From Strigamia acuminata (Eukaryota > Arthropoda > Chilopoda > Geophilomorpha > Linotaeniidae): DNA of 64,000 nucleotides. The notes under the pieces are model-generated. The model was given only the letters and a program-made list of their open reading frames with translations, did not search any database and was not told the DNA's origin. The position numbers and the translations under genes are program-made. Of the stretch, positions 35,942 to 48,128 are shown one piece after another (position 1 is the stretch's first letter; the number at the start of each line of letters is the position of its first letter). The stretch spans positions 8,436,186-8,500,185 of the forward strand of contig OX442317.1 in assembly GCA_949358305.1 (NCBI GenBank), read 5' to 3'.

Positions 35942-38900
35942 ATGGATTTTTTAATATCTCTGATTTTTCTTTTTCTAGTGAAAATTGACTTTGGCTCACC
36001 ACAATGCGTGGACAAAGACTACGATTACACCGTAGGTGAGTACATTAATTTTATCTAATTATAATTGCTATTTATAATTTAAAAAAGATTTCCTTTAGTT
36101 GGTGCCGGTGCCACTGGATCTGTAGTTGCTACAACACTCTCTGAAGATGCCGACGTAGAAGTCTTGTTGTTAGAAGCCGGAGGAGAGCCGGCGGAGACGA
36201 CAAATATTCCTTTACTCGCAATGAATGCGCTGAGGACTGAAATGGATTGGAATTACACATCAACGCCGCAAAAACACTGTTGTGGCATACACATCAACAA
36301 TGTTAGTAAAACTGACAATCCTAATTTTTATTACATGTTTGCATTGCAAATTGTTACTGATGTGTTTAAATTTTATCAGACACTGAAATTATTTCGCGGT
36401 AAAGTGTTAGGTGGTACTGGTACCATCAACACGATGGCGTACACTCGAGGAAATAGAAAGGATTACGATAACTGGGAGAAATTAGGAAATCCTGGATGGA
36501 ATTATTCAGCAGTTTTGCCTTACTTTCTCAAGCTAGAAGATTACGATATACCTTATGCTAAACAAGATGGTTTACACATTTAATTATTCAAATCAAATAT
36601 TCGACTTATTTATTATTATTATTTACCAATGTTGGTTTTATCTAATGCAGCTAAGTATCACAGTAGAGGTGGTCCGATAACAGTTTCAATTCCATCATTC
36701 AAGACACCAATGGCGGGCGCCTTTCAGGATGCTTTAACTGAAATTGGTCAACGACCGGTTGACTACAATGCAAGGACTCAGACTGGTAAATATCCTAATT
36801 TTTAAGGTGGAAACACAAGGGAGCGGGTAAAATTCCAAAACTTGCTAGTACAAGTTTAAAGAGGAAGTCAAGCTCACTTGACCCGCATTTGGCTGACCAC
36901 TGACCAGCTTAACTATGGCAAACCCAAGCTAGAAATTCCCACCAAAATGCCCTCACGATTCTAATTGGCTGTTAAAGTCACATGACCAAAACACCAGCAA
37001 GCTTGAAGCTTGTAAATCAAACTCAGTTTGATCTGAGCGGGTGAGTACAAGCTCGCTTCAAAACAAAGCTTTGAATAAAAACGCAAGCTTGTGTTTGCTC
37101 AAGCGGGTGAGTTTTTAGGTGCTTTTTCAAGTAAAAGCAACCTTTTAAATTTTACCCGCTCCCTTGTATTTCCACCTTTAGGCTTAAAACGAATCCTTAC
37201 CAAATATCTAACCCAGCACCTCAAATTGGTCAGCAACAAACAATAATACTCATATGTACGGCCCATGCAACCACTCATGGAGGCTGTAGTGGACCCATCA
37301 TCGCACTACAGAGCATCACAGTGGTGAGTGGGAAGGAGAGCAGAGTCAGCACAGGGCACGACTGCCTTTGCATTACCCACTCTTGGATGGATCTTTCTTG
37401 CATTTCAAACTTCACTTGATTAACTACACAAACAAGACAGACTCATTTGCTTGACATTTTTGGTGACACATTCTTGTTGAATTGAAGAACCTCTGGCAAA
37501 TTTCTCGATGTTCGGGGATTGATTTTAGGGAATTTGATGAAATGTGACTTTCTAGTGTATTTTATCTTAGTGGAAGACTACTTCTATTTGTGCAGGTTTC
37601 ATGCAACCACCATTCACTCTTAAAAACGGTTCTCGATGCAGTAGCTACACATGCTATTTAAAACCTGCTATGTCAAGATCAAACTTAGACGTTGTGACCC
37701 ACGCATTAGCAACTAGGGTTAGTAAATGGTTATTGTTGGTCTATTGGAACTTAGAACTTATTTCTTATTTTAAAGGTAGTTGTAGATGAAAACAAGAGAG
37801 CTACTGGTGTAGAATACACGAGAAATTCTACCAAGTGCAGAGTTAATGCAAGAAAGGAAATTATTGTATCGGGAGGATCTTTCAATAGTCCTCAATTGCT
37901 AATGCTGTCAGGAATAGGACCCAAAAAAACACTAAAAAAATTCAAGGTAAGAGTTAACAATCGTAAACAAAAGTTTACATTGCAAAGTGTTTGTAGGAAA
38001 AATGATACACAAACATTTACTGAGATTTATGTGGCATTGATGTGTTAATCAAATTCCAGATTCCAGTAGTAGCAAATCTTCCAGGAGTAGGACAAAACCT
38101 TCAAGACCATCAGACTGTTATCGGACTAACGTACATGTTAAATAACACAGTCAGCTACAATATGAAGCAATACCTTACTAAAAAATACTTCGACGAGTGG
38201 TATGTGAATAGGACTGGTCCCATGACTTGTCCTGCGGCCTTTGAAGGAATTCTTTTTTACCAATCTAAACTAGTCAAAGATGTTACCGACTATCCAGACG
38301 TTGAAATCTATTTCAATTCAGACGACATGATGCAAGGATACAAACCAGATGTTAATCCTGTAAGTAAAGCTACTGTAATATAAATTGATATTTCTAGCAG
38401 TACTGAATAATTGACCACTACATTTCAGCTTTTATTATCGCTTTTGCCGTCACAAACTGATGATTTGATTTCATTTGCTCCATTTGCCTTACGTCCTAAA
38501 AGTCAAGGATATGTGACTCTTAAGAGCAAAAATCCTCTCGATCACCCCATTATAAATCCCAATTTTTTGTCTCATCCGGATGATGTTGAGACGTTAGTCG
38601 AAGCAGTTAAATTAGTGAGGAAACTTGCTGCGACAGAAGCGTTTCAGAAATATGGTGCTAAGACGGAAGTTTCTAGACTTGGACCTCAGTGCTCGTTGCA
38701 CACACTTTGGTCTGACGAATACCTCAGGTGCATGGTTAAATTCCTTATGCAAGAAGCTTTTCATCCAAGTAGCACATGTAAAATGGGTCCGACATGTGAC
38801 CATATGGCCGTAGTAGATCACAGATTAAGGTAATCTATGTGGAGAAACAATTGTTTATATTTACGATGTGGCTTCATTCATGTCCGACTTGAACATATTA

Positions 38901-39595
38901 CAGTAGAGCATCGATTATCGGAACACCTGTTATACGAACAATCGGTTATCTGAACAGAGGTAAACGTTTTTTTATCGATTTTTATCGATTATTTATTCGA
39001 TTTTTAATGTTTTTGAAAATGATTTTCACCTATTTTTAATCGTCTTTTAATGTTTTTTGACAATTTTTATCCATTATTTAATGACTTTTTATTTTCGTGT
39101 TCAATTTGGCGAACAAATCGGTTTTATCAACACCTACTTATGTCTCCCAATTAGTTCAGATAATCGATGCTCTACTGCATTTTCATGACGCGCTCTGATT
39201 GGTTGAGAGATGCATCGAGATACATTGATGAAAATACTCGGTTCAATCAGTTTATGTTGCTAAAAACGAATAAGGTTAGAAGAAAAAAGAAGATAAAACC
39301 TCGAAAACATCGTTTAGAGAAAATGTGCGTTGAGGAAACGAACCTACATCAATAGATCTCAACCAATCACGGCGCATCATTAAAATAATAGGTTAATGTT
39401 TGACATGAAAGTAGCCACTGCCTTATAAATAACTATAGGAACCATTTTGTCGTTTGTTGCAGAGTGTATGGCATTACGGGTCTAAGAGTTGCTGATGCAT
39501 CAATTATGCCCAATATTGTATCTGGCCATCCTACTGCTCCGTGTCAGATGATTGGTGAAAAGGTTGCTGATATGATCAAACAAGATAATGAATAA
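35942..39595 (+). CDS. GMC-C: secreted GMC oxidoreductase
   Basis: Exons 35942-36035, 36099-36301, 36380-36569, 36651-36785, 37596-37717, 37776-37946, 38060-38359, 38429-38829 and 39463-39595 give 582 residues with no frame break. Hydrophobic signal peptide [22 protein letters not shown] motif [16 protein letters not shown] (Thr replaces the usual Arg), signature 1 [19 protein letters not shown], signature 2 region [16 protein letters not shown]. Active-site His residues lie in [10 protein letters not shown] and [14 protein letters not shown]. The first exon reads DYTVVGAG where paralogs have DYIVVGAG. Intron 4 carries a Harbinger-type MITE and intron 8 a pogo-like MITE. It groups with B and D as the youngest trio of the array. 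Confidence 0.92.
36805..37177. mobile_element. PIF/Harbinger-type MITE in GMC-C intron 4
   Basis: Flanked by TTA on both sides. TIRs of at least 30 bases, starting AGGTGGAAACACAAGGGAGC on the left, with one mismatch on the right. The same intron in B and D runs CAATTCTTAGGC/TAATTCTTAGGC without the element, giving an empty site. The 3-base TTA duplication indicates PIF/Harbinger. Confidence 0.88.
38901..39177. mobile_element. Pogo/Tigger-like MITE in GMC-C intron 8
   Basis: TIRs CAGTAGAGCATCGATTATC on both ends (23 of 24 outer bases match). TA precedes the left end. The filler is AT-rich with repeated TTTTTATCGATT. The equivalent introns of A, B and D are about 65 bases long and lack it. Confidence 0.88.
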
Positions 39596-39852
39596 TTGAT
39601 CAATTGATCAGTTAGATTTATTAATTTATTTGTGAGTGAAAATGAGTTCCATGAATGAGTTTTGTTCTATCATTGGATTTAGTTAAGAAAATAGTGTGTC
39701 TATTTACAAAGAAATAAATACTAATGCGACTTATTACTTGTTTGTGTAAAGTGACTCACACATTAGTAAGTACATGGTGTTTGTATAATATATTGTAGAT
39801 ACTGTACAGAATACATGTACAAAAATATAGATGCAGATTACAGATACTGATG

Positions 39853-40190
39853 TATTTTCAGAGGATTGGAAAGATTGATAAGGAGAGACACAGAGAACTC
39901 AACCATACCGTACATGGGTTACTGCGGAAGTCCCGTTACAATTTTATTTCAACGTTAAAGTAACTGAGCACCAGGTGGCGCTCTTACAAAACTATCATCA
40001 CAGAATCTAATTTTACAATAGATACAAAAATGTAGACACAGAATACAGACACAATAATATTGTGTCACTCGCATTTTGATCTGGTTTTGTTCAATAAATC
40101 ATCCATAGATGGCGTTTGGCCACTGTGACATCACGGGTTGATCAACTAGGCAGAATTGGGGTAATAGGACCTTTCTTTAAAGCTAGAGAA
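39853..40190 (+). repeat. GMC 3' flank duplicated after C and D
   Basis: Matches 45851-46165 after GMC-D: TTTCAGARGATTGG, GGAAGTCCCGTTACAATTTT, GAGCACCAGGTGGCGCTCTT and GATGGCGTTTGGCCACTGTG occur in the same order. A marker of the C/D duplication unit, distinct from the A/B flank. Confidence 0.85.
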
Positions 40191-40258
40191 ACCTATGTGG
40201 TGATCTCAAAATATTCACCAACTTAGAAGATAAAATTAATTGTCTTCTAATTAATTTG

Positions 40259-41334
40259 ACTGTGGCACACGCCAAGTCAGATCATGTGACCGAGGGGAGA
40301 AATCCTCTCTAGGCACATATCACCCCAGGTTGTCCGGGGTGAAGACGGTTATTAGCCGTTATGGTGCAATATGGTGTAATAACCACTAGTTGCACCCATT
40401 TGAGCTAAGTGCGCAGGTTTTCTGCGCAATATTGAAGCGTGCTGGGCTCGCGCCTTGGCTCAAATCGGGACTCTGAAAAATAACACACAACCACAAACAT
40501 CACTGCTTTTGCTCCTGAAAGAAAAGTATTGATAGTGGACTCGTGTTCTTCAGTTTCACCTGCTATCTTTGTGCATCAAACGCACAAAGCCAGCAATCCT
40601 GCTTGAATTAGCCGTAGCTAATTCCAGCAATCGTAACGAGAAGAAGTTTCCTGATCCAAGTGAACCATCGCCATCGTTGCCGCGCGAACGGCAACCATCG
40701 CCATCGTACCTGGACCAGACGCCTACCGCCGTCAACCACCGCCGCCGAGCCGTCGCACGAGCCGTAGAAGAAACCCACGAGAACCATCGTCTTCGACCAT
40801 CGTTCGTGAGTCTACAGCACGAAGACAATTTGCCTTCGCCTAACAACTGTGTGTTGTTTAAGCGCCATTTTAGCGCTTTGTAGCTTGCAACAGTCGTTGC
40901 AAGCCCTTCCATTGTTTCCGCTCATTTCATTTCGCGACTTGTCGCATTTGTGATATTTCTAATCATTTTCAACTAGTCATTGTAATTAAAACCGAATAAA
41001 TACATATTTGTGATTTTTATTGATAAAACTGTCTTTTTATTTCTTTTCCTTAAACTTAACCCCTAGATAATTTAAGGCTGCCGATTGTAAGTCTTTTATA
41101 GCATTCACCTGCGGTTTCTGCTTAATTTATTAGAAATTAAGTGGATAAAAACCCGGATCGCAGCACCTATTAAGATCAGTTCTTCTCGAGCTCTTGAACT
41201 GATAACTGACGACCGGTGCACGGATTGTCAGAAACTCAGTTTCATTAACAAAACCTTAAACTCATCATCCTTATCTTGAGTTTAGTTAACTTTGTTTGAC
41301 GTAAATGAAAATGTGACCAATACCGGCCACTGCA
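40259..41334. mobile_element. Possible solo LTR or retroelement piece
   Basis: The block absent from the D flank starts TGTGGCACACGCC and ends GGCCACTGCAACA, fitting TG...CA ends, with a polyadenylation signal (CGAATAAATACATATTTGTG) at about 40993. A 104-codon ORF inside (Pro/Arg-rich) lacks recognisable domains. No target duplication could be confirmed, so boundaries and class are guesses. Confidence 0.35.
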
Positions 41335-41394
41335 ACACAGAACCCACATGGCTCAATCCAACCCAACCTCGCCAGCTGGTGTTGATGGTTGAGG

Positions 41395-41540
41395 AGTAGC
41401 ATGGGAGTAGTGACTCGGATGACGTCATATCCGGTCACTAATCCCACAACCAATGGGAGAAGGTACTCTCATATCCATGGCACAAGAGTCGGCTATAAAA
41501 GGGCCAACCTCCTGTTGAGAGCCCAGAGTTACTTAGGAAC
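41395..41540 (+). promoter_or_regulatory. Orphan promoter-like block upstream of GMC-D
   Basis: In order: TGACGTCA (CRE-type, about 41419), CCAAT (about 41451) and TATAAAAGG (about 41495), then a typical initiation distance. No gene follows at once; GMC-D starts about 460 bases on. It may be the promoter part of an LTR, or a replacement promoter for GMC-D. Confidence 0.4.
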
Positions 41541-41963
41541 AGCTCACAGTATAAGGAAGAAACGGTAGGGCAATGTGTGATAATCCCTGGCCTGGAGTTG
41601 GATCTGCGCAAGTCCACTGAGGCTGAAAGCAGACAAAATTGGCCGCCTTTTTTATGTTAGACCTAGGCAACCCTTGGTACAGCAGTTTAAATATGGCATA
41701 TTCTTTAAACTGTTTAAAATGACTTTTCGAAAAAAAAATATCATTTAAATGACGAAACGTTCGTAGCACCTGAAAGAAATTTCAGGGTCATAGAATTTAC
41801 AAAACAAGAAGTGACGTTTTATAATTTAAAAAAATGAGGAAAAAATTCGACAGATATAAATAAATAACAAAGTTACAAAAGGAAAACATACACGATGGTT
41901 TACAAGTTTTCGACTCACTATACAGCTGTTTTTTTTCCAACCTATTTCAAATTTCCATTCGTT

Positions 41964-44900
41964 ATGGATTTTTTAATATCTATGATTTTTCTTCTAGTAG
42001 TGAAAATTGACTTTGGTTCACCACAATGCGTGGACAAAGACTACGACTACATTGTAGGTGAGTAAATTAATTGTATCTAATTATAATTGATATTTATAAT
42101 TAATAATTGATTTCCTTTAGTTGGTGCCGGTGCCACTGGATCCGTAGTTGCTACAAGACTCTCTGAAGATGCCGACGTAGAAGTATTGTTGTTAGAAGCC
42201 GGAGGAGAGCCGGCGGAGACGACAAATATTCCTTTACTCGCATTAGATTCGCTGAGGACTGAAATGGATTGGAATTACACGTCAACACCACAAAAACACT
42301 GTTGTAGCCTACACATCAACCGAGTTAGTTACACTTAGGACGATTTACTACAGGACTTCACATCTAGCACAATTTAATTGTTAGACCGTAAAGCGATTCT
42401 GTCTTGTGATCGTTTCGCCATCTAGCCGAAACGGCACAAAATGACGTCATTTTGCGGGCAAATGGCGGACATGACATGACATCCCGCAGTTGCATTTTTA
42501 GAAGACATTTATATTTTATGTTTAAGTTAAAAATAATATCTGACAATTGTTTATTACATTTTTAGGTATTATTTTTAAATCAAACGTTAAATAAAATTGA
42601 ACTATGTTATAACATCCTCCAAAAATGTAAATGTGGGATGTCAATTGTCCGCCATTTGCCCGCAACAAGTTTTAACAATGCAACGACAGATTGCTCCTTC
42701 TTCGCATTTGTACGGGACAATTTAGATTACAAAAAAATGGCGGATGTGAAGTCTTTTATAGTAAAATCGTCCTAGGTTACACCGACTACTGTATCTTCAT
42801 TTTTATTTCATGTTGGCATTGCAAATTGTTACTATGTTTAAATTTTATCAGACACTAGAATTATCTCGCGGTAAAGTGTTAGGTGGTTCGGGTACCCTCA
42901 ACACGATGTTGCACACTCGAGGAAATAGAAAGGATTACGATAACTGGGAGAAATTAGGAAATCCAGGATGGAATTATTCAGCAGTTTTGCCTTATTTTCT
43001 TAAGCTAGAAGATTATGAATTACCTTATGCTAAAGAAGATGGTTTGCACATTTAATTATTCAAATCTATTATTCGACTAGTTCATTATTATTAACCAATT
43101 TCGGTTATTTCTAATGCAGCTAAGTATCACAGTAGAGGTGGTCCAATAACAGTTTCAATTCCTTCATTCAAAACACCAATGGCGCGCGCCTTTCAGGATG
43201 CTGCTGCTGAAATTGGTCAACGACCGGTTGACTACAATGCAAAGACTCAGACTGGTAAATATTTTAATTCTTAGGCTTAAAACGAATTCTTACTAAATAT
43301 TATCTATCCCAGCGCTGCTCAAACAATGTAATGTGGTATATTTTGTCCTAAAACTCAAACTTTTTAGAATTTTGTCCATGTGTAACTTGGGCCTATTTCC
43401 GATTGGCTGAGCCTTTTCACTTGTGTAGTGATACCAAAAATAGATCAAAACAAGGGTTGCCATTTTGACTGCTTTCCAAACAAAACAACCAATAAAAAAA
43501 TTGGAAAATTGTTTTGTTCCCTGGCAGAAGCAAGCAATAAATTTAATAAACAGGAATGTTGAAATCAACCAACATAAATCTTTATTTTATGACTTGAAGA
43601 TACATTTTCTTAGAAAATACAAACAACATTACATCATTTCAATGACTAAAATCATCAAACAGATTTAAAACCACTCTGAACTATTGTTCCTGGTGGCAGC
43701 ACAGAGTGAGTTATGAGGCTCAGCCAATCGGAAATAGGCCCAAGTTACACATGGACAAAGTATACAGATATTTAATTTTAAACTTCAATTTTTGCAATAT
43801 GGTGATGGGATTGGATTTTATGGAAAGGCACAAAACAAACAAAATCAATTCTTTTTCAAAAATTTTTTTGTCACAAGGAATAAGTCATGAATGCTACTTT
43901 TCAGCTAAAATTACATTATAGTGTATTATCAGGGCCGGATTTAGGTATTGCGGGGCCCATAACCACAACTTTTTTTGGGAGCTCTCAAAAGTTTAATCTT
44001 AAAAAATAAATGAAATACGCTTACTACTATCTCTTTATCTATAATAAATATAAATACTTATGCTACAAAGGAGCCCCCGATGGTTGGGCCTCCTAAGCAA
44101 TTGCTTAATTTGCTTATAAGTTTACGTAAATCCGGCCGTGTACGTACTATATCTTTTTAATTACGCAGGTTTTATGTATCCACCATTCACTCTTAAGAAC
44201 GGTTCTCGATGCAGTAGTTACACATGTTATTTAAAACCTGCCATGACAAGATCAAACTTAGACGTTGTGACCCAAGCATTAGCAACTAGGGTTAGTAAAT
44301 GGTTATTGCTGGTCTATTATATGTAGATTCATCACTTATTTATTATTTTAAAGGTAGTTGTAGATGAAAACAAGAAAGCCACTGGTGTAGAATACACGAG
44401 AAATTCTGCCAAGTGTAGAGTTAATGCAAGAAAGGAAATTATTATATCAGGAGGGACTTTTAATAGTCCCCAATTGCTAATGTTGTCAGGAATTGGACCC
44501 AAGAAAACACTAAAAAAATTCAAAGTAAGGCTTAAATAAAACAAAAATTTACATTGCAAAGTGCTTGTTGGAAAAATAATACACAAAGACTGACTGAGAG
44601 TTATGTGGCATTGATGTTTGAATCAAATTTCAGATTCCGGTAGTAGCAAATCTTCCAGGAGTAGGACAAAACCTTCAAGACCATCTGCCTATTATCGGAC
44701 TAACGTACAAACTAAATAAGAAAGTCAGCTACAACGCTCGGCGATACCGAATTAAAAAATACTTCGACGAGTGGTATGCGAATAAGACTGGTCCCATGAC
44801 TTGTCCCCCAGCCTTTGAAGGAATTCTTTTTTACCAATCTAAACTCGTCAAACATGTTACCGATTATCCAGATATTGAAGTGTTTTTCATTTCAGACGAC

Positions 44901-45602
44901 GTAAGTCCATTATTCAAAAATGATATTAATCCTGTAAGTGAAAGGTATTGTAATATAAATTGACATTTCCAGCAGTACTGAATAATTAACCACTACATTT
45001 CAGCTTTTATTACCGTTTTTGCCGTCACCAACTGAAGATGTCGTTTCATTTCTTCCACTTGTCCTACGTCCTAAAAGTCGTGGATATGTGACTCTTAGGA
45101 GCAAGAATCCTCTCGATTACCCCATTATAAATCCCAATTTTTTGTCTCATCCGGATGATGTTGAGACGTTAGTCGAAGGAGTTAAATTAGTGAGGAAACT
45201 TGCAGCGACAGAAGCGTTTCAGAAATATGGTGCTCAGACGGGTGTTTCGAGACTTGCACCTCATTGCTCGTTGCACACAATTTGGTCTGATGCATACTTC
45301 AGGTGCATGGTTAAAGTTCTTTTTGTGGCACCTAAACATCCATCTAGCACATGTAAAATGGGGCCGGCAAGTGACCGTAAGGCCGTGGTAGATCACAGAT
45401 TAAGGTAATCTATGTGCAGAAACAATTGTTTATATTTAACTACAGTAACTGTTTCGTCATTTGTTGCAGAGTGCATGGTATTTCGGGTCTGAGAGTTGCT
45501 GATGCATCAATTATGCCCAATATCGTATCTGGTCATTTTACTGCTGCTTGTCAGATGATTGGTGAAAAGGTTTCTGATATGCTCAAACAAGATAATGAAT
45601 AA
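41964..45602 (+). CDS. GMC-D: secreted GMC oxidoreductase with TATA-deleted promoter
   Basis: Exons 41964-42057, 42121-42323, 42852-43041, 43120-43254, 44169-44290, 44354-44524, 44634-44933, 45004-45404 and 45470-45602 give 582 residues with all phases intact. Signal peptide [22 protein letters not shown] motif [16 protein letters not shown], signature 1 [19 protein letters not shown], signature 2 region [16 protein letters not shown]. The first active-site His is in [10 protein letters not shown]; the second in [14 protein letters not shown], where Phe replaces a Pro conserved in A, B and C. Exon 3 reads LELSRGK where the paralogs have LFRGK. Introns 2 and 4 hold three short transposons. The promoter lost 27 bases with the TATA box at 41910/41911, so expression may differ. 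Confidence 0.9.
42335..42775. mobile_element. TIR element in GMC-D intron 2
   Basis: Inverted ends TTAGGACGATTTACTACAGG and, reverse complemented, CTAGGACGATTTTACTATAA, both leading into GACTTCACATC. GTTACAC flanks both sides. Introns of B and C at this point are uninterrupted. The interior has no ORF of note. The 7-8 base duplication does not settle the superfamily. Confidence 0.82.
43371..43759. mobile_element. Recent MITE in GMC-D intron 4
   Basis: The outer 43 bases are perfect inverted repeats, beginning TTTGTCCATGTGTAACTTGG. Complete identity of the arms points to recent insertion. No clear target duplication was seen. Confidence 0.85.
43930..44140. mobile_element. hAT-like MITE in GMC-D intron 4
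   Basis: Ends CAGGGCCGGATTTA and, reverse complemented, CACGGCCGGATTTA, followed inside by GGGGCCC on the left and GGGCCTCC on the right. CAGGGCCGGATT ends are common in hAT-derived short elements. No clean 8-base duplication. Confidence 0.62.
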
Positions 45603-45850
45603 TTGATCAATCGATCAGTTAACTTTATCAAAATGGATTATATGAATCAGTTTTGTTCTATCATTTTATTCAGTTAAGAAAATATTACGTTTATTTACAA
45701 ATAAATAAATAGTAAATAGTAATTGACCTATTACTTGTTTGTGTAAAGTTTACTCATACATTAGTAACTCCTGTTATTCCTCGATTACATCGAATGAACG
45801 ACGCTCGGCGTTCATTCGCTCGCTCCGCTCGCTTCATTCCGCCGAGATTA

Positions 45851-46165
45851 CATTTTCAGAAGATTGGGAAGATTGATGAGGAGAGACACAGAGATCTCAA
45901 GCGTACTGTATAAGGGTTCTACGGAAGTCCCGTTACAATTTTATTTCAACGTTAAAGTCGCTGAGCACCAGGTGGCGCTCTTACAAAACTATCATCACAC
46001 AATCTCATTTTATAGTAGATACAAAAATGTAGATACAGAATACAGACACAAAAATATTCTGTCACTCACATTTTGATCTGGTTTTGTTCAATAAATCATT
46101 CATAGATGGCGTTTGGCCACTGTGACATCACGGGTTGAGCAACCAGGCAGAACCTTTCTTTAAAG
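45851..46165 (+). repeat. Second copy of the C/D 3' flank
   Basis: See the entry at 39853. Just before it, 45790-45845 contains an inverted, GC-richer block (TCGAATGAACGACGCTCGGCG with GCTTCATTCCGCCGAG) absent from the C copy. Confidence 0.8.
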
Positions 46166-48018
46166 CTAGAGAGAGGAGCACTTCAATTGACCTGCTCCTC
46201 ACTCCACCTCACTGTATCGCATGAGAAATACCTATTTGCAGCGCTACCTATGAGGATTACTCAATAAAGCACTTACGCAAATAAGCTTGAACTTAATGGT
46301 CATGTCTTGGTCAGAATGCATTGTTGTTGTTGGCCAGTCCTTTTCGTAAGAGTCTGCTAACGCTCTCATCAAGCCTGAAATGTATTTTAATGTATTCCAA
46401 ATAATTATTGTTAAGCAATAAAACTTGATAAGAATATCATGTGTCGTCTGCTAAATGTTTTTAGCATTTTGTTTACACGTGTCTGGTGAAGTATTATTAT
46501 GTTTTGTAACACCTGGCATGTAATGTTTGCATTTAATTTATGTTCAAGTGCATTAACTCATTAGTTCCTTGAGTTATCAATATGTTCTAGTTGATTTAAT
46601 TATATAATATAATGTTTTATTTACTTTGTTGTATTTTTGGGCCACATGATCAATAGTACTCATGTTTGCCACTTGTCCACTGTGAATAAAGTCATGCATC
46701 TCACGTGGCACTTTGCACTTGAAATGTCAACGTGTCTGAGTCATTTCACCACACTCACCCCCCCCCCCCCCCAACCAGGATTTCCTAAGAAAAACTAGCG
46801 AGTTTTAGAAGGGTCGAGCCGAGAAACCAACATCGAGGAGGCGCTTAAGTGTGCGAGATCGGATGACGCACAATGTGTGCAAAAATCAAATTTCGCGAGT
46901 CGTTTGTGAATTAGGCCTAGGAAACGAAACGACACCAAATTACTGTTGGGTCGTTCTGAGATTAATGTGTGATTAATATGTGCCTTAATTGAGGCTAGTG
47001 TTTTTGTAATATCACGTGATGACGCTCATCTATTTTTGGCGCCTCCACATCCTTTGTACCACTCTCAACTTGATGTAACCCAGTGTACAGACGTGCTTAA
47101 TTGCATTAAATCTAATTATAACAATTACACGTTATTATTTCTGAGAAAAATTAGTTTTTAAAATTATAAAACTTGTTGGCATGTTTGCTTTCCCTTCAGC
47201 TACAGTCTACATCTCTACAATAATGAGAAATAACGTCATATACAGACGATGTTTGTGTTGTTGTTCAATGAGATGTCACCTTGACTGAATAAGCCTAAAA
47301 TTATGACATTGAATTTTTTTTCTTTCGTCCTTGTCTCGTTTTCAAAAAATTTTATTTTATTTATCAACAATTTATTTAAAATTTCCTCTTTTTTGTACGT
47401 CTGACATCTCGGAACATATTTCACGGATACATATATTGCACAAGATTTGACAATGGAGGAGTTTCTTCAAATACTCAGAAAACAAAATCCATAAAGCATT
47501 GTTAAGTAAATCGTTCTCGAACTGCTCGTTGCGTCACAAAAATTAGAAATAAAACCATTTATTACTGATTTATTGTTCACAATTTTTTGAATTTGACTAG
47601 TATTGTTAAACACATCAAAATGAGGTAAAATGTGGAGAAATAATTTATAAACTATTTATACACAAAAGTACAAAACATTTATTGTTAGACATCACGTGTA
47701 TATGCAGTGCAGCAAAGCTCGAAGAGGAAAACTTTGGATGTTAACATGGTTGTATGTTAACATGGTTATATTGTAATTGTAATACACACAATTAGACCCA
47801 GTGACCTTTACACACTTCTCCAAATTCCTGGTCTCTGAATTATTCCATTTTCTGCTTTATTCTCGTTGTTTCAAATCGCTGTTATCGCAGCTTTCAATTG
47901 TTTTGTGCATTTGGATACCCATTGTGAAATGAAGGAAATTTTCAATTTTCATACAAACAATTGTATTGCAAACAAAGAAATCACGCAATTACGCATGATT
48001 TACAATGTTTATTGACAA
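46166..48018. other. Intergenic, D to E
   Basis: No gene recognised. It contains a run of about 15 C at 46758-46772 and otherwise AT-rich DNA. The last 150 bases resemble the upstream region of GMC-A (ATGAAGGAAA block at about 47931). Confidence 0.5.
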
Positions 48019-48056
48019 TTTATCCTCTTCAACAGTCACAAATTTACGATATAAAC
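48019..48056 (+). promoter_or_regulatory. GMC-E core promoter (TTTATCCTC + TATA)
   Basis: TTTATCCTC at 48019-48027 and TATAAAC at 48050-48056, a 22-base gap identical to GMC-A and I, 72 bases before the ATG. Confidence 0.75.
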
Positions 48057-48128
48057 AGGAATCATCTCTGAGCGTTTAAGCATTTTCAATTCCTACATCA
48101 AAACACACATTTCCGATTATTAAAAGCT

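Noticed and set aside
40569-40912. Overlapping 104- and 118-codon ORFs
   Set aside because: Both strands open over a GC-rich patch inside a probable retroelement remnant; no domain.
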